In this document: one piece after another, positions 33,856-43,692 of the stretch
Layout: every line of letters starts with the position of its first letter
Numbering within the stretch: position 1 is the first letter of the stretch
NCBI GenBank assembly: GCA_014529385.2
Contig: CM043952.1
Coordinates: 66,344,870-66,404,869, forward strand
Reading direction: 5' to 3'
Origin: Adiantum capillus-veneris
Taxonomy: Eukaryota > Streptophyta > Polypodiopsida > Polypodiales > Pteridaceae
Length of the DNA stretch: 60,000 nt
Notes under the pieces: model-generated
The model's input: the letters and a program-made list of their open reading frames with translations, nothing else
Told to the model about the DNA's origin: nothing
Databases searched by the model: none
Program-made: the position numbers and the translations under genes

Positions 33856-33954
33856 AGAGTGACATAATACCTGCGTAGGAGGTTTCGGCCAAGATTTGAG
33901 CAGGCGAAAATGGCCCCTGCGCGCACGGGTTCTTCTTTTTTCCCCCAAATTTTT

Positions 33955-34145
33955 TTGCGTCGCAAACAGCGTCGATATATTCGTGGGAATTTGCGTCGAT
34001 ATACGCGTGGCAAATAATGCCTTTCCACGTGTATATCGACGCGCATTGCGACGCGTATATCGGCGCATATATCGACGTGCTCTAATTACGTCGATATACG
34101 CGTGGAAAGGCATGATCGTCGATATATGATGCGTCGATATCTTCA
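33955..34145. repeat. CACTA right subterminal repeats
   Basis: GCGTCGATATATTCGTGG, GCGTCGATATACGCGTGG, CACGTGTATATCGACGCG, GCGACGCGTATATCGG, TACGTCGATATACGCGTGG and GCGTCGATATC occur within about 190 bp, sharing TCGATAT with the left array. GGAAAGGC (right) and its counterpart (left) also match. Confidence 0.88.
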
Positions 34146-34146
34146 T

Positions 34147-34160
34147 GTTATGTTGTAGTG
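34147..34160 (-). repeat. CACTA right terminal inverted repeat
   Basis: GTTATGTTGTAGTG is the inverted form of CACTACAACATAAC, followed by the GTG target duplication. Confidence 0.93.
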
Positions 34161-34163
34161 GTG

Positions 34164-36120
34164 GAGTAGTCTCTTCTCATATAGTATGAGAGAGATCTCC
34201 ATATTGCTTAAACTATAAGTAATAAGGGATGTACAATGGAGTGGGTGCCTGAACACCGCTGCATGACTAACCTTGGCAAGGCATACCTCCTTCGACCCAA
34301 TAATATTGGCTGCACTATTGTCATATTTGTCCCTTTGACCATAATGTGTGACAAACATGAAGTACATAATTCTATGGCTGAAGATTTCATGAGGGAATTT
34401 CTAGGGGTGCAGGCCTTGAGCTCCAAAGGATGGACATGATTATGTGGACATGAAAGGTAGTGGTGGCACACTTAATGTATACCTTAGTGCCAACACTAGT
34501 TTGGATCTCTTGAGCCCCTTGTAAGACATGTGATAAAAAGACAAAGGGTTGCTCAAAAACGAGAAGAGCCTACATCTTGAGAGGGGTAGATGGATGAGTG
34601 GCAAGGGGGAAGAAGGAGAGGGAGACATTGGGGGCAAGTGGTGAGAAGTGAGGCCTGAGGGCTTGGGGATACAAGAGGCAAGGAGAGGTGAGACATGAGA
34701 GGAGGGGAAGGAAGGTAGGGGTGAGGTAGATAGAGGTTCTCAAAGAAGAGTGGTGGGAAGGATTATAAAGGTGGTGATAGATCACACATAAATGTAATGA
34801 CCATATAGTAGTCTTAAATTAACACGCTAAGACACAACCTATTGAACATGAGCACTTATTAGTGATAGATCTATAAGAGAAATGGCAAGTGTATCGGTGA
34901 AATACCCAATAAGAATAGGTAAAACACTACAAGTAGAATAAGAGGATTTGCTTTGAATTACACTACTAAATGAGGAGGATATAGCACCTAAACACTCTAG
35001 CAACTCAGCATCCTCCATTGGCCCTGTGAAATCGTCCTTGTTAGAGTATGTAGTGTCAATGACAAGTGAGGCTTGAGCAATAGCAAGGTGGACTCGATCT
35101 TCAACATTTTGTTTTTGGCCATGCATTATGTTTAAATCCATATGGCATCTAATCATTAGTCGTGGTTGGAGAGACTTAGTATGTCAAAGCCATTGTGGTT
35201 GGTGAATGAGGAGGAAAAGGCCATTATCAATTGAGGAAGTCAAACCGCCTAAAAATCTAGCTCAAAGATATAATTGTGAAGTTGCAAAGGAACCTTTTCC
35301 ATTATGGCCAATGGATTACTCATTGTCCTTAGCTTGGATGTGGATGAGGGTACCTTCGATGAAGTCATAGGGTCAAAGAGGTTGAAACCAAGAGAATCCC
35401 TTTAAGCTCTAATAAGTACATTAGAAGTCTCAAATGTGACTGAATACTTCTAAACAGACACTACATGTGCCAAGGGTGAAGGATGATGAGGTTATAAATG
35501 TGTGGAAGGAACCGACTTTGAATGAGAAAAAAATGATTGTACTCCATACTCAATACAAGTCATGCCCCCCCCCCCCCCCCCCCCCCTTCTTCCCCTTCCC
35601 CTTGTCACTATATGGCACAATGTGGAGGAGGGGAGCCATCAATCACAAAGGAATCTCAAGCGTTGGGACGATTGGTGAATTATGTGCTCGAGGGTTGCAC
35701 TTGTAATCATGTTAATGTACCACATGAGTACACAGTAGGAGGGGTTTTAAAATGCAAAAAAATAGACAATTTAACAGAGATACATTAAAATAAGGAGCTT
35801 TTATATTCCGTTTCGAAAAAAATTCCTAAAACAAGGGGTCATTTTATTCATTCAAACATGTTAAAAATGGGGGTTTTAATTACCCATGAACGCACGTTAT
35901 ATAGGGGGGTTATTGAACAGTGCACCCCTCAAGACTATGAGTGAATTGGGCTAAGAAGGGATTCACAAAAAATTCTAGAGTCTAAACTAAGCTATGATGA
36001 AGTAGGGGTAATTGGGATTGAAAAGTGATTTGTAGGAATTTTGAGAGAGATCTTCTACCGGTGATTTTTACCTTGATTATCTAAGATCGATTTAGTGAAA
36101 GGAGGAAGGTTAGCTATGCC
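34164..36120. other. No gene recognised; one C-run
   Basis: About 2 kb of intergenic-looking DNA. It includes a purine-rich stretch (about 34575-34740) and a run of 22 C (35565-35586). Several small open frames exist but none shows a domain. Confidence 0.5.
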
Positions 36121-36151
36121 ATGTGGCCACATGTGATTGGGGTGCTAAATT

Positions 36152-36901
<750 letters not shown>

Positions 36902-36902
<1 letters not shown>

Positions 36903-37500
36903 CCTCAAGTATGCCTTGCTCGACATGTATGCCAAATGTAGTGTACTTCATAAAGCACAAAAAGTGCTCGACGATCTTCCTGTCTAGAATGCAATCTCTT
37001 TGAATGCTCTGATCATGGGATATGCCCAACAGAGGCAGGGCCATGAAGCACTAGTCTGTTTCCAGCAGATGCAAAGAGAGGGCAGCTCTCCAAATGCAAT
37101 CACCTACGCTTGTATCTGGAAGGCATGTGGGATATGCCCAACAGGGGTAGGGCCAGGAACACTGGAGTGTTTTCAGCATATGCAAAGAGAGGGCAGCTCT
37201 CCAAATGCAATCACCTACGCTTGTATCTTGAAGGCATATGGCATTACGCAAGATGCTGATATGGGCAAAAGAATTCACGATGATATTGTTAGCCAGGGGT
37301 CGTTGGAAAAAACCGACATACTTGGCACTGCCTTGGCATGTATGCCAAATGTGGTGCACTTGAGAAAGCACATAAAGTGCTTGAGGAGCTTACTTTTTGG
37401 AGCAGCATCTCTTGGAATTCATTGGTTGCAGAAAATGCACAAGAGGAGCAGGGTGAGAAAGCTCTAGGCTGTTTTCAGCGGATGCAAAGTGAGGGCTTAA
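36902..37500 (+). pseudogene. PLS-type pentatricopeptide repeat gene fragment
   Basis: Translates as [20 protein letters not shown], a TAG at 36985-36987, then ISLNALIMGYAQQRQGHEAL, CFQQMQREGSSPNAITYACI, a near-identical second copy, and ADMGKRIHDDIVSQGSLEKT. After a frame change near 37330 it continues MYAKCGALEKAHKVLEEL and ISWNSLVAENAQEEQGEKAL. 'DMYAKCG-A/x-hydrophobic-x-x-A-x-K-V' and 'W-N-x-L-I-x-x-x-A-Q' are hallmarks of L and P motifs in plant PLS-class PPR proteins, which normally bind organellar RNA. A 111-bp tandem duplication (37018 and 37129) adds a 37-residue extra repeat. It is broken and has no N-terminal targeting sequence or C-terminal E/DYW domain. Confidence 0.9.
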
Positions 37501-37682
37501 CCTTCTGCTTATCACAATCTTCAAATGAGCTCACAAAAGAGAAACTCGTTCTCTTGCTCTCCATTTTTTCTATTGTTGCTTGCTTGGCCGTGTTGCGAGA
37601 GAAAACGGATATGTGTGGACCAAGGCAACACCAAGCACACTTTTTTGAATCTATTTAAGGTTGACACCATCAATAAATTGTT

Positions 37683-37853
37683 GAATCCTAGTCATCCAAC
37701 TTTTTGCACAACAGGTTTTCGCCATCTTGTAGTATTACTTTTTGCTAAGAGAGCAGCCTAGTGTGGATGGGATAATTACCACTCCAAAGTCCCCTCACAC
37801 CTGTGATGTCTTCCACTATTGTGTCATGCAAAAAAGTTGGATGACTAGGATTC
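37683..37853. repeat. Inverted repeat pair in the triplicated unit (copy 1)
   Basis: GAATCCTAGTCATCCAACTT begins at 37683 and its reverse complement ends at 37853, arms of about 26 bp around a loop of about 118 bp. The same structure is at 38516-38687 in unit 2. It resembles a MITE or a foldback sequence; no target duplication was evident. Confidence 0.85.
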
Positions 37854-38135
37854 ACATACCGCGACAGGGAGGAGAAGCACCACTTAGAAGACAAGAAGAG
37901 GAGGCTGGGAGAGTTTGTACCAGGTGAGGCGAAGAAAAACCGTAGAAGTACAGAGAGATCAACTAAGGAAATTTGTGCTTGCCTTGCCCAATAAACACTG
38001 TTGGGAGGTCGATGATCTCCACTTCGGCGTACCAATGTTGGATTATGCTATTGCTTGAAATTCCAAATATGCCCGCTGTCACTGACGTGAGGATGTCACC
38101 CCCCTTACTAATCGTGAAGTGACCTCTTGAATAAA

Positions 38136-38322
38136 CGACATACTTGGCACTGCCTTGGCATGTATGCCAAATGTGGTGCACTTGAGAAAGCACATAAAGT
38201 GCTTGAGAAGCTTACTTTTTGGAGTGGCATCTCTTGGAATTCATTGATTGCAGAAAATGCACAAGAGGAGCAGGGTGAGAAAGCTCTAGGCTATTTTCAG
38301 TGGATGCAAAGTGACGGCTAAA
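38136..38322 (+). pseudogene. PPR fragment in tandem unit 2
   Basis: The frame reads MYAKCGALEKAHKVLEKL, SGISWNSLIAENAQEEQGEK and ALGYFQWMQSDG, ending in TAA. It matches the corresponding part of unit 1, so it is a copy, not an independent gene. Confidence 0.85.
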
Positions 38323-39053
38323 CCTTCTACTTATCACAACTTCAAGAGAGCTCACAAAAGAGAGACTCGTTCTCTTGCTCTCCATTTTTTCTTCAATAGC
38401 CTTTATTGTTGCTTGCTTGTCCGTGTTGCGAGAGAAAACGGATATGTGTGGACCAAGGCAACACCAAGCACACTTTTTCGAAGGTATTTGAAGCTGACAC
38501 CATCAATGAATTGTTGAATCCTAGTCATCCAACTTTTCTACACAACAGATGTTCGCCATCTTGCAGTACTACTTTTTGCTAAGAGAGCAGGCTAGTGTGG
38601 ATGGGATAATTACCACTCCAAAGTCCCCTCACACATGTGATGTCTTCCACTGTTGTGTCATGCAGAAAAGTTGGATGACTAGGATTCACATGCCGCGAGT
38701 AGGGAGGAGAAGCACCACTTAGAAGACAAGAAGAGGAGGCTAGGAGAGTTTGTACCAGTTGAGACGAAGAAAAACTGCAGAAGTACAGATAGATCAACTA
38801 AGGAAACTTGCGCTTGCCTTGCCCAATAAACATAGCTGGGAGGTCGATAGATCCCCACTTCCGCGTACCAATGTTGGATTATACTACTGCTCAAAATTCC
38901 AAATATGCCGTCTGCCACTGACGTGAGGATGTCACCCCCCTTACTAATAGTGAAGTGACCTCCTTAAAAAACGACATACTTGGCACTTCCTGTGCATGTA
39001 TGCCAAATGTGGTGCACTTGAGAAAGCACTTTATAAAGTGCTTGAGGAGCTTA

Positions 39054-39457
39054 GGCTGGATTCAGACGGAGCGGCGGCAGCTGCAAAAACGCGCAAGCAA
39101 CCAATCATGCAGGGGCAGCTGGCCTGGAGCGTTCACATGGCGCGGCGTAAGAGCAGAACACTGCTGCCACGTCGCGGCAGAGATCCGAGGGTTTTTCTTC
39201 TGACCCCCCCCCCCCCCCCCCTAGCAACTTCCACCCTCCACGTTGGCAATCCGTGCATGCGTGGCAGCTTGTCTAAGCCATCTGCACTTTTTTTGATAAT
39301 TTATAGGGCTTTTATGAACTGTTTTTTTGAGTTTTACCTTAGATTGCCGCCGGCCTCGTCTGAACACAAGGTTGGAGGTAGAGCCCCTTCCACACGTCTT
39401 CCGCCAGGAAGTTGCACTTTTAGGGCACTACTTCCGCCGCCCCCGTGTGAACCCGCC
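39054..39457. mobile_element. 404-bp MITE inserted in the third PPR unit
   Basis: In units 1 and 2 the text GAGCTTACTTTTTGG is continuous. In unit 3 it is split: GAGCTTA at 39047-39053, then 404 bp, then CTTACTTTTTGG from 39458. CTTA is thus duplicated at both ends. The insert starts GGCTGGATTCAGACGG and its other end in reverse is GGCGGGTTCACACGG, so terminal inverted repeats match imperfectly over about 16 bp, followed by further GCGGCGG similarity. No coding. A TTA-containing duplication and GG(C/G)-starting ends suggest a PIF/Harbinger-type MITE; superfamily is inferred. It holds a C-run (39206-39222). Confidence 0.82.
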
Positions 39458-39565
39458 CTTACTTTTTGGAGCGGCATCTCCTGGAATTCATTGATTGCAG
39501 AAAATGCACAAGAGGAGCAGGGTGAGAAAGCTCTAGCCTGTTTTCAGCGGATGCAAAGTGAGGAA

Positions 39566-40355
39566 GAGGAAGCCATGGTCCCAGGCGGCTGGATATAGAG
39601 AGAAGAGGAGCAAAAGCAGGAGGCAAGTGAGGGGTGCTATATTCAGGAGGAGGTGAAGTCGTCGGCCAGTAGTCGGAGAGTGTGCCATTAGCTGGGAATA
39701 GAGAGAGTTGGAACTGGTTGGTAAAGGGGGCCTCCGTCTGTCCATATGATCAGGATGAAGGTGCATCCCTAGCTAATTAGGAAGAAGAAGAAAATGCCAT
39801 CAAGTGCAGCTGGCAGCCGAGGTGAGAAGAGAGGAGAAGAGGACGCCTGTAGAAGGTAGGGCAACGCCTCATGTTGGGAGGACAAAGGGCGCCTTATGTG
39901 ATGCATGCGTACTGATTCGTCCCTTTTCCAGTTCAAACCTTTGGGGTTTATGGCAGGAACTATGTATGCGACATGTGGAGTTACTATGGCTGATTATGCA
40001 TTTCTGGCAAGTTTCTGAGCCACCTCTAGATATACGAGCTTGCTATCTTGTTATTGAGCTGAGCCCGAGCAGCTATATAGCCGCAGGTGTTTGGTGTCAG
40101 GATTTGGGCCTCTTGGTGTCCTTGCATGCAGGTTGGAGGTGATTTGGTTTACAACCTCATTAGTGTTCCCAACTCGCCATTGTAGAGCTTGAGGTCGGCG
40201 TGAGCTGCAATTCCTCATGGTCGATGGCTTGAGGTGATGTGAGAAGAGGATTTTGAAGGTCGTTTGCAGGTCTTTTCTGTGTTTGGTTTACATGTTCTCA
40301 AGCTGCAGGGGAGGCTTAGCTATAGAGGTGCCCCGCTTTCGCTTCTCCTTGTCAT
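39566..40355 (+). repeat. Segmental duplication, copy A
   Basis: From CCATGGTCCCA at about 39571 to CTTCTCCTTGTCAT ending 40355, the sequence matches 48447-49238 with scattered substitutions and indels. Its left edge is welded to the PPR unit (FQRMQSE then EEEAMVPGGW). No coding domain was recognised, though several stretches look like a 5' leader. Confidence 0.93.
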
Positions 40356-40691
40356 GTTTTTGGTGCCCGCCACTGAGGATCTGTTGATTCAAGTACCTTA
40401 AGTTTGCAAGTGGTGAGCAAATAAAGGTGCATAGATTATTGTCCTCGATTACATGCTTATCAGAATGAATGATAGGATGGGATAATTGCGGCTACAGGAT
40501 CTTAAAGACCTGGATATGCATTATTGGGGGTTCCACAGTCTGAAGCAGAAGATGGAAGTGCTCGCGAATGTAGTCCTTCATGCGGAAACAGAAATGTTTT
40601 TGTTCATTGGCACCTTGCCTGGTCTTTTAGGTGTGGAAGCTGCATGCATGTAATTCTCAGATTTAAAGAGTATGCTCGCTTTTCTGATGCA
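40356..40691 (+). other. Region leading into the acidic ORF, possible intron
   Basis: It contains AT/GT-rich DNA ending CTCGCTTTTCTGATGCAG at 40691, a pyrimidine-rich stretch and AG that fit a plant 3' splice site just before GAGGAAGATGAGTGATGC. Confidence 0.4.
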
Positions 40692-41445
40692 GGAGAGGAA
40701 GATGAGTGATGCAAAGCAATCAAATGTCCATGTGCGAGATGCGCATGATAGATCCACTCTGGGAGAGTTGGATTGCTGTATGGATGATGAGGTACCGTCT
40801 TTATTGAACAAGGATGCTGGTCCAATTTCAGATAATGAAGCTGACAATAATCAGCCCATGTATAGTGTTTTTAATGAGGATATATCATCAGAAGAAAATA
40901 CTCTCGCTGTGGGTTGTGAAATTGAATGTTGTACAAAGTTTTCTGTCGAGAAATTATCTAAAAACCTGATGCAGAATGAGAGGTATGTTGATGAGGATGA
41001 CAATCCTGAATGGGGTTTTCTGGATGCTGAAGCAGACATCGATAACGACATGCATGTTTGTGTCGATGAAGGTATGATGCATGTGGATTCTGGAATGCGC
41101 ACTAAGGCTGACAGTTTTACACGTCCTGCTGATTTTGTTGATGAGGAGACGACAATAGGAGATTTTCTGGCTGCCTTGGAAGATCAGGATGATGGGTTAG
41201 AAGGTGCATGCGTCCAAAGTGAGGCTTTACAGGTGCCCAATGCAAGCATTGTTTCCATTTATACTCAGCTAAAAGAAGCCAACTCCAATGCATGCAAGCA
41301 GTTTTGTTTTGGTGTTGATGGTCGTGACTCTAGCTTTGATACCGAATGGGGTTTTGACGAGCCCACAATTGAAATTGACACATGTATGACCCTCAAAGTT
41401 CAAAGGGCCAAAGCAAGGATAGAGTTCTTGAAGCTTCAGCAATGA
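40692..41445 (+). CDS. Acidic protein ORF, likely terminal exon of a host gene
   Basis: The frame is open for about 250 codons, unbroken, and ends TGA at 41443-41445. An upstream ATG at 40672 exists, but the TTTCTGATGCAG before 40692 looks like a splice acceptor, so the true beginning may be an exon junction. The protein is very acidic (blocks such as VDEDDNPEWGFLDAEADIDN). It repeats an EWGF motif (NPEWGFLD near residue 112 of the longer frame, and TEWGFDEP near 230). It ends in a basic helix, LKVQRAKARIEFLKLQQ. No known domain, signal peptide or membrane segment. Codon-like composition and the lack of stops set it apart from surrounding debris. Gene or captured fragment cannot be decided. 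Confidence 0.55.
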
Positions 41446-42857
41446 TATAGTAACGAATTGTATGAAACTTTGCAAACATGTGCCTTGTTGATGTTTTCTT
41501 ACATTCTGAGCTCAGTCTTAGTCATGTCTGCATGGTTGAAGATCAGGAATGAATGTTTTTGCAAGTTACAAGGAGTAAAACACGCATCAAGTGCACAAAA
41601 TGGGCAGTATGAGTGCATGGAATCATTTCATGCAGAAGCCGTTAGCTACAAATTCTGGGAGATTGACATGAGGCGGTTGTTCTACTGTGGTTTATGGAGA
41701 GATGAATACCTTGAGCAACCGGTTTTGGCAGTGGCTACACAGTATGGCATGCAATTGTTGCAACTACTATTCATTCGCAAAAGGCGTACAGACGGAGGCA
41801 AGAGAGGTAGATGCCTATGCCAAAGAAAAATGGCTGCTGGATTAGAGTGTTCTGGCAGTTTGTGTGACAAACACACGAAGTAGTCTCTAGCTTGTCGATA
41901 CGCAATGTACATTATGTACAGAAATACAAGTACTGTTTGGTTTTAGTCCAAAAGTCGAGTCATTTGCTACTGCTGAGCATGAATGCTCTAGCAGGCTAGG
42001 GGGGTTGCCAAGCTATGTCAGGCGTTTTTTGGGAAGTCTTTTTTAAGCTTTTTTTTCATAATTAGACATCGAAGGTAATGAGTGACAGTGCCTGATGGCT
42101 GCTCATTTTATCTTGGACTGGCTGCCATGAGAAAATGTTTTCATATAGACCTGATAATCAGAGTTGTCGAGTAATGATGGGTTTTTGACATCATGCATAG
42201 GCTTTTGCGCTTGCCATCAATACTCTGAATGATGTTCCTTGAGGTTCTCCCTCTTCGAGTGTTGATCTCCTGGTTGCGAGAGTCCTTGCCTGCTGTGCAA
42301 TCAAAGTTTGATGGTCATCTATGTATCTGCTTAGCTACAGGTTTCTTGTCGATAATGGATGTCGTATTAGGTTTTTTGTTGGATGAATTTATGAGCCCAA
42401 CTGTCTTTGAAACTCAAACCTAAATGGGTACATGAGTGATCGGCTTATGCTCAGGTAAAAAGAGTTTTGAACCTCAGCTTTGGTGAAAAGACGATGCCTT
42501 GACTTGGAAAAGGGACGTATTTGGAAGTAGTATGGAAACGGCAAGCTGTGCAAGGGGGTTCGGAAAAAGAGGTGGGTGGGCTTCCCGCATGAGGCTGAGG
42601 ATGTGTAATTGCCCAGGAGGAGCTTGCAAGTCGAGAAGCCAAAAGGAGGAACTTGAAAGTATTTCTAAAAAATAATTTTTTGGCAAGTGGGATCGTGGCA
42701 ATCAAAAAAGGGGGCCGACCTACGCGGGCATGCGACAGGAGCAGTCGAGCTCAGAGAGGGGTGGCCGATTTCGAATTAGAAGGGGGATCTGCAGCAAGAT
42801 TACAAGCTAGTGCATGCAAGAAAAAGGTTTGGGGCTGATCAGGTTGCCAAGCTACAG
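41446..42857 (+). other. Probable 3' flank/UTR of the acidic ORF and spacer
   Basis: Contains a 141-codon open frame (41458-41883) with no recognisable domain, directly after the acidic ORF's stop, so more likely UTR than gene. The repeat phrase GGTTGCCAAGCTA occurs at about 42004 and 42843. No other feature seen before the copia LTR. Confidence 0.4.
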
Positions 42858-43139
42858 TGTTAGGGAATAAAGGCCTAAGTGCTTTGTACTTATTAACTTA
42901 TAAGTTAAAAGACTTATAAGTGAGGGGGTCCAAGTGTGAATGGCCCCCTAGTCACTTACTCATATACTCAAAGGTCAAGCCCAAAATGACTATTGTGACT
43001 TTTCCCAAACTTCTACGAGTTCTCTCTCTCTCTCACGTATTTTTTCTCTGCGTGTGCTTCTTCTGCGCCACTCTCCTCTTCTCCTTCACTCTCATTGCAT
43101 AGAGTAGCAAGTGGGCTCTCTCTCCTGCTACCCCACACA
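42858..43139 (+). repeat. Copia 5' LTR
   Basis: TGTTAGGG to CCCACACA, 282 bp. It contains two copies of the palindrome ACTTATAAGT (42896-42905 and 42912-42921) six bases apart, which include TATA-like cores. A CT-rich stretch follows at about 43021-43035. Confidence 0.97.
42896..42921 (+). promoter_or_regulatory. Duplicated palindromic TATA-like element in the LTR
   Basis: ACTTATAAGT occurs twice, six bases apart, each self-complementary. The position early in a short LTR fits U3 promoter DNA. Repeated identically in the 3' LTR (47770-47795). Confidence 0.45.
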
Positions 43140-43151
43140 TGGTATCAGAGC
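43140..43151 (+). other. Copia primer-binding site (initiator Met tRNA)
   Basis: TGGTATCAGAGC starts at the base after the LTR. Confidence 0.97.
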
Positions 43152-43692
43152 TTTAGGGTTTCCAAGAGAGCTATTTTCGCAACACGGATCAGAATTCTGT
43201 TCTTGCTCGCTGCGGGAAGGATATTCAACCGTTTTCAATCAACTCTGTCGCGAAGGGATCCTCTCACCGTGTAGAATCGACCTCCGGTGACAGTTTCCCC
43301 AAAATTAGGGTTTCAAAAACTGGCGAACAGCAGCCTATTTCTACTGAAATTGACCAATTTCGGGGTCAATTTGATGCAATTTCATTAGGACAAGTCTCAC
43401 AGGTCAATCTTACAGGTGTTTCCATCAACGAGGTTCTGAAAATTCAGCAAAACAGGTGTTTACAGGTTTGTTTTTTGTCCTAAAACAGGGAATTTCAGCA
43501 AGCAAATGATGTATACACCTTGTGGAAACCTTTGGTAAGGGTTTGACAGTGAATGTACGCCGTTTTTGGGGTGATTTCGCGTGAAATTTGCTCGCTGTTT
43601 TTCTGTAACAGCAAGCTGTTTTTGCCCGATTGCGCACATTTGGGCGTGTTTAGGTCGACAAAACAGGGTTTCAGTGCTTGCAATCACTCAGA
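43152..43692 (+). other. Copia leader
   Basis: About 540 bp without a gene between the primer site and the Gag start. The first bases (TTTAGGGTTTCCAAGA) reappear after the 3' LTR at 48026-48041. Confidence 0.8.

Larger units (their letters stand above)
28707..34163 (-). mobile_element. CACTA (En/Spm) DNA transposon, complete ends, defective interior
   Basis: The left end reads CACTACAACAAAAA from 28710; the right end reads GTTATGTTGTAGTG to 34160, whose reverse complement begins CACTACAACATAAC. GTG flanks both ends (28707-28709 and 34161-34163), the 3-bp target duplication typical of CACTA elements. Subterminal regions are packed with TCGATAT motifs in both orientations. Recognisable coding is on the minus strand: a DUF4218/DUF4216-like stretch (30972-31826) and a TNPA-like stretch (29888-30743). 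The main TNP2 transposase domain (Transposase_21) is not detectable; a 173-bp tandem array occupies much of that side. Total 5,451 bp between the CACTA ends. Confidence 0.93.
37313..39560 (+). repeat. 830-bp unit tandemly triplicated, each starting in PPR sequence
   Basis: CGACATACTTGGCACT marks unit starts at 37313, 38136 and 38972 (spacing 823 and 836 bp). Each unit begins with the PPR piece MYAKCGALEKA(H)KVLE(E/K)L and QEEQGEKAL, then non-coding DNA including a 27-bp inverted repeat pair. Units 1 and 2 are complete; unit 3 ends after the PPR part, about 39560, and carries a 404-bp insertion. The junction text is TTACTAAT(C/A)GTGAAGTGACC. In every unit the PPR part is out of frame with a functional gene. 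Confidence 0.95.

Noticed and set aside
33721-34146. Minus-strand frames over the CACTA right end
   Set aside because: They translate subterminal repeats and microsatellites.
41458-41883. 141-codon frame after the acidic ORF
   Set aside because: No domain, lies where a 3' UTR is expected, and has no start context of note.
43140-43692. Search for an upstream host exon in the copia leader
   Set aside because: The primer site and LTR identity show it is element leader.
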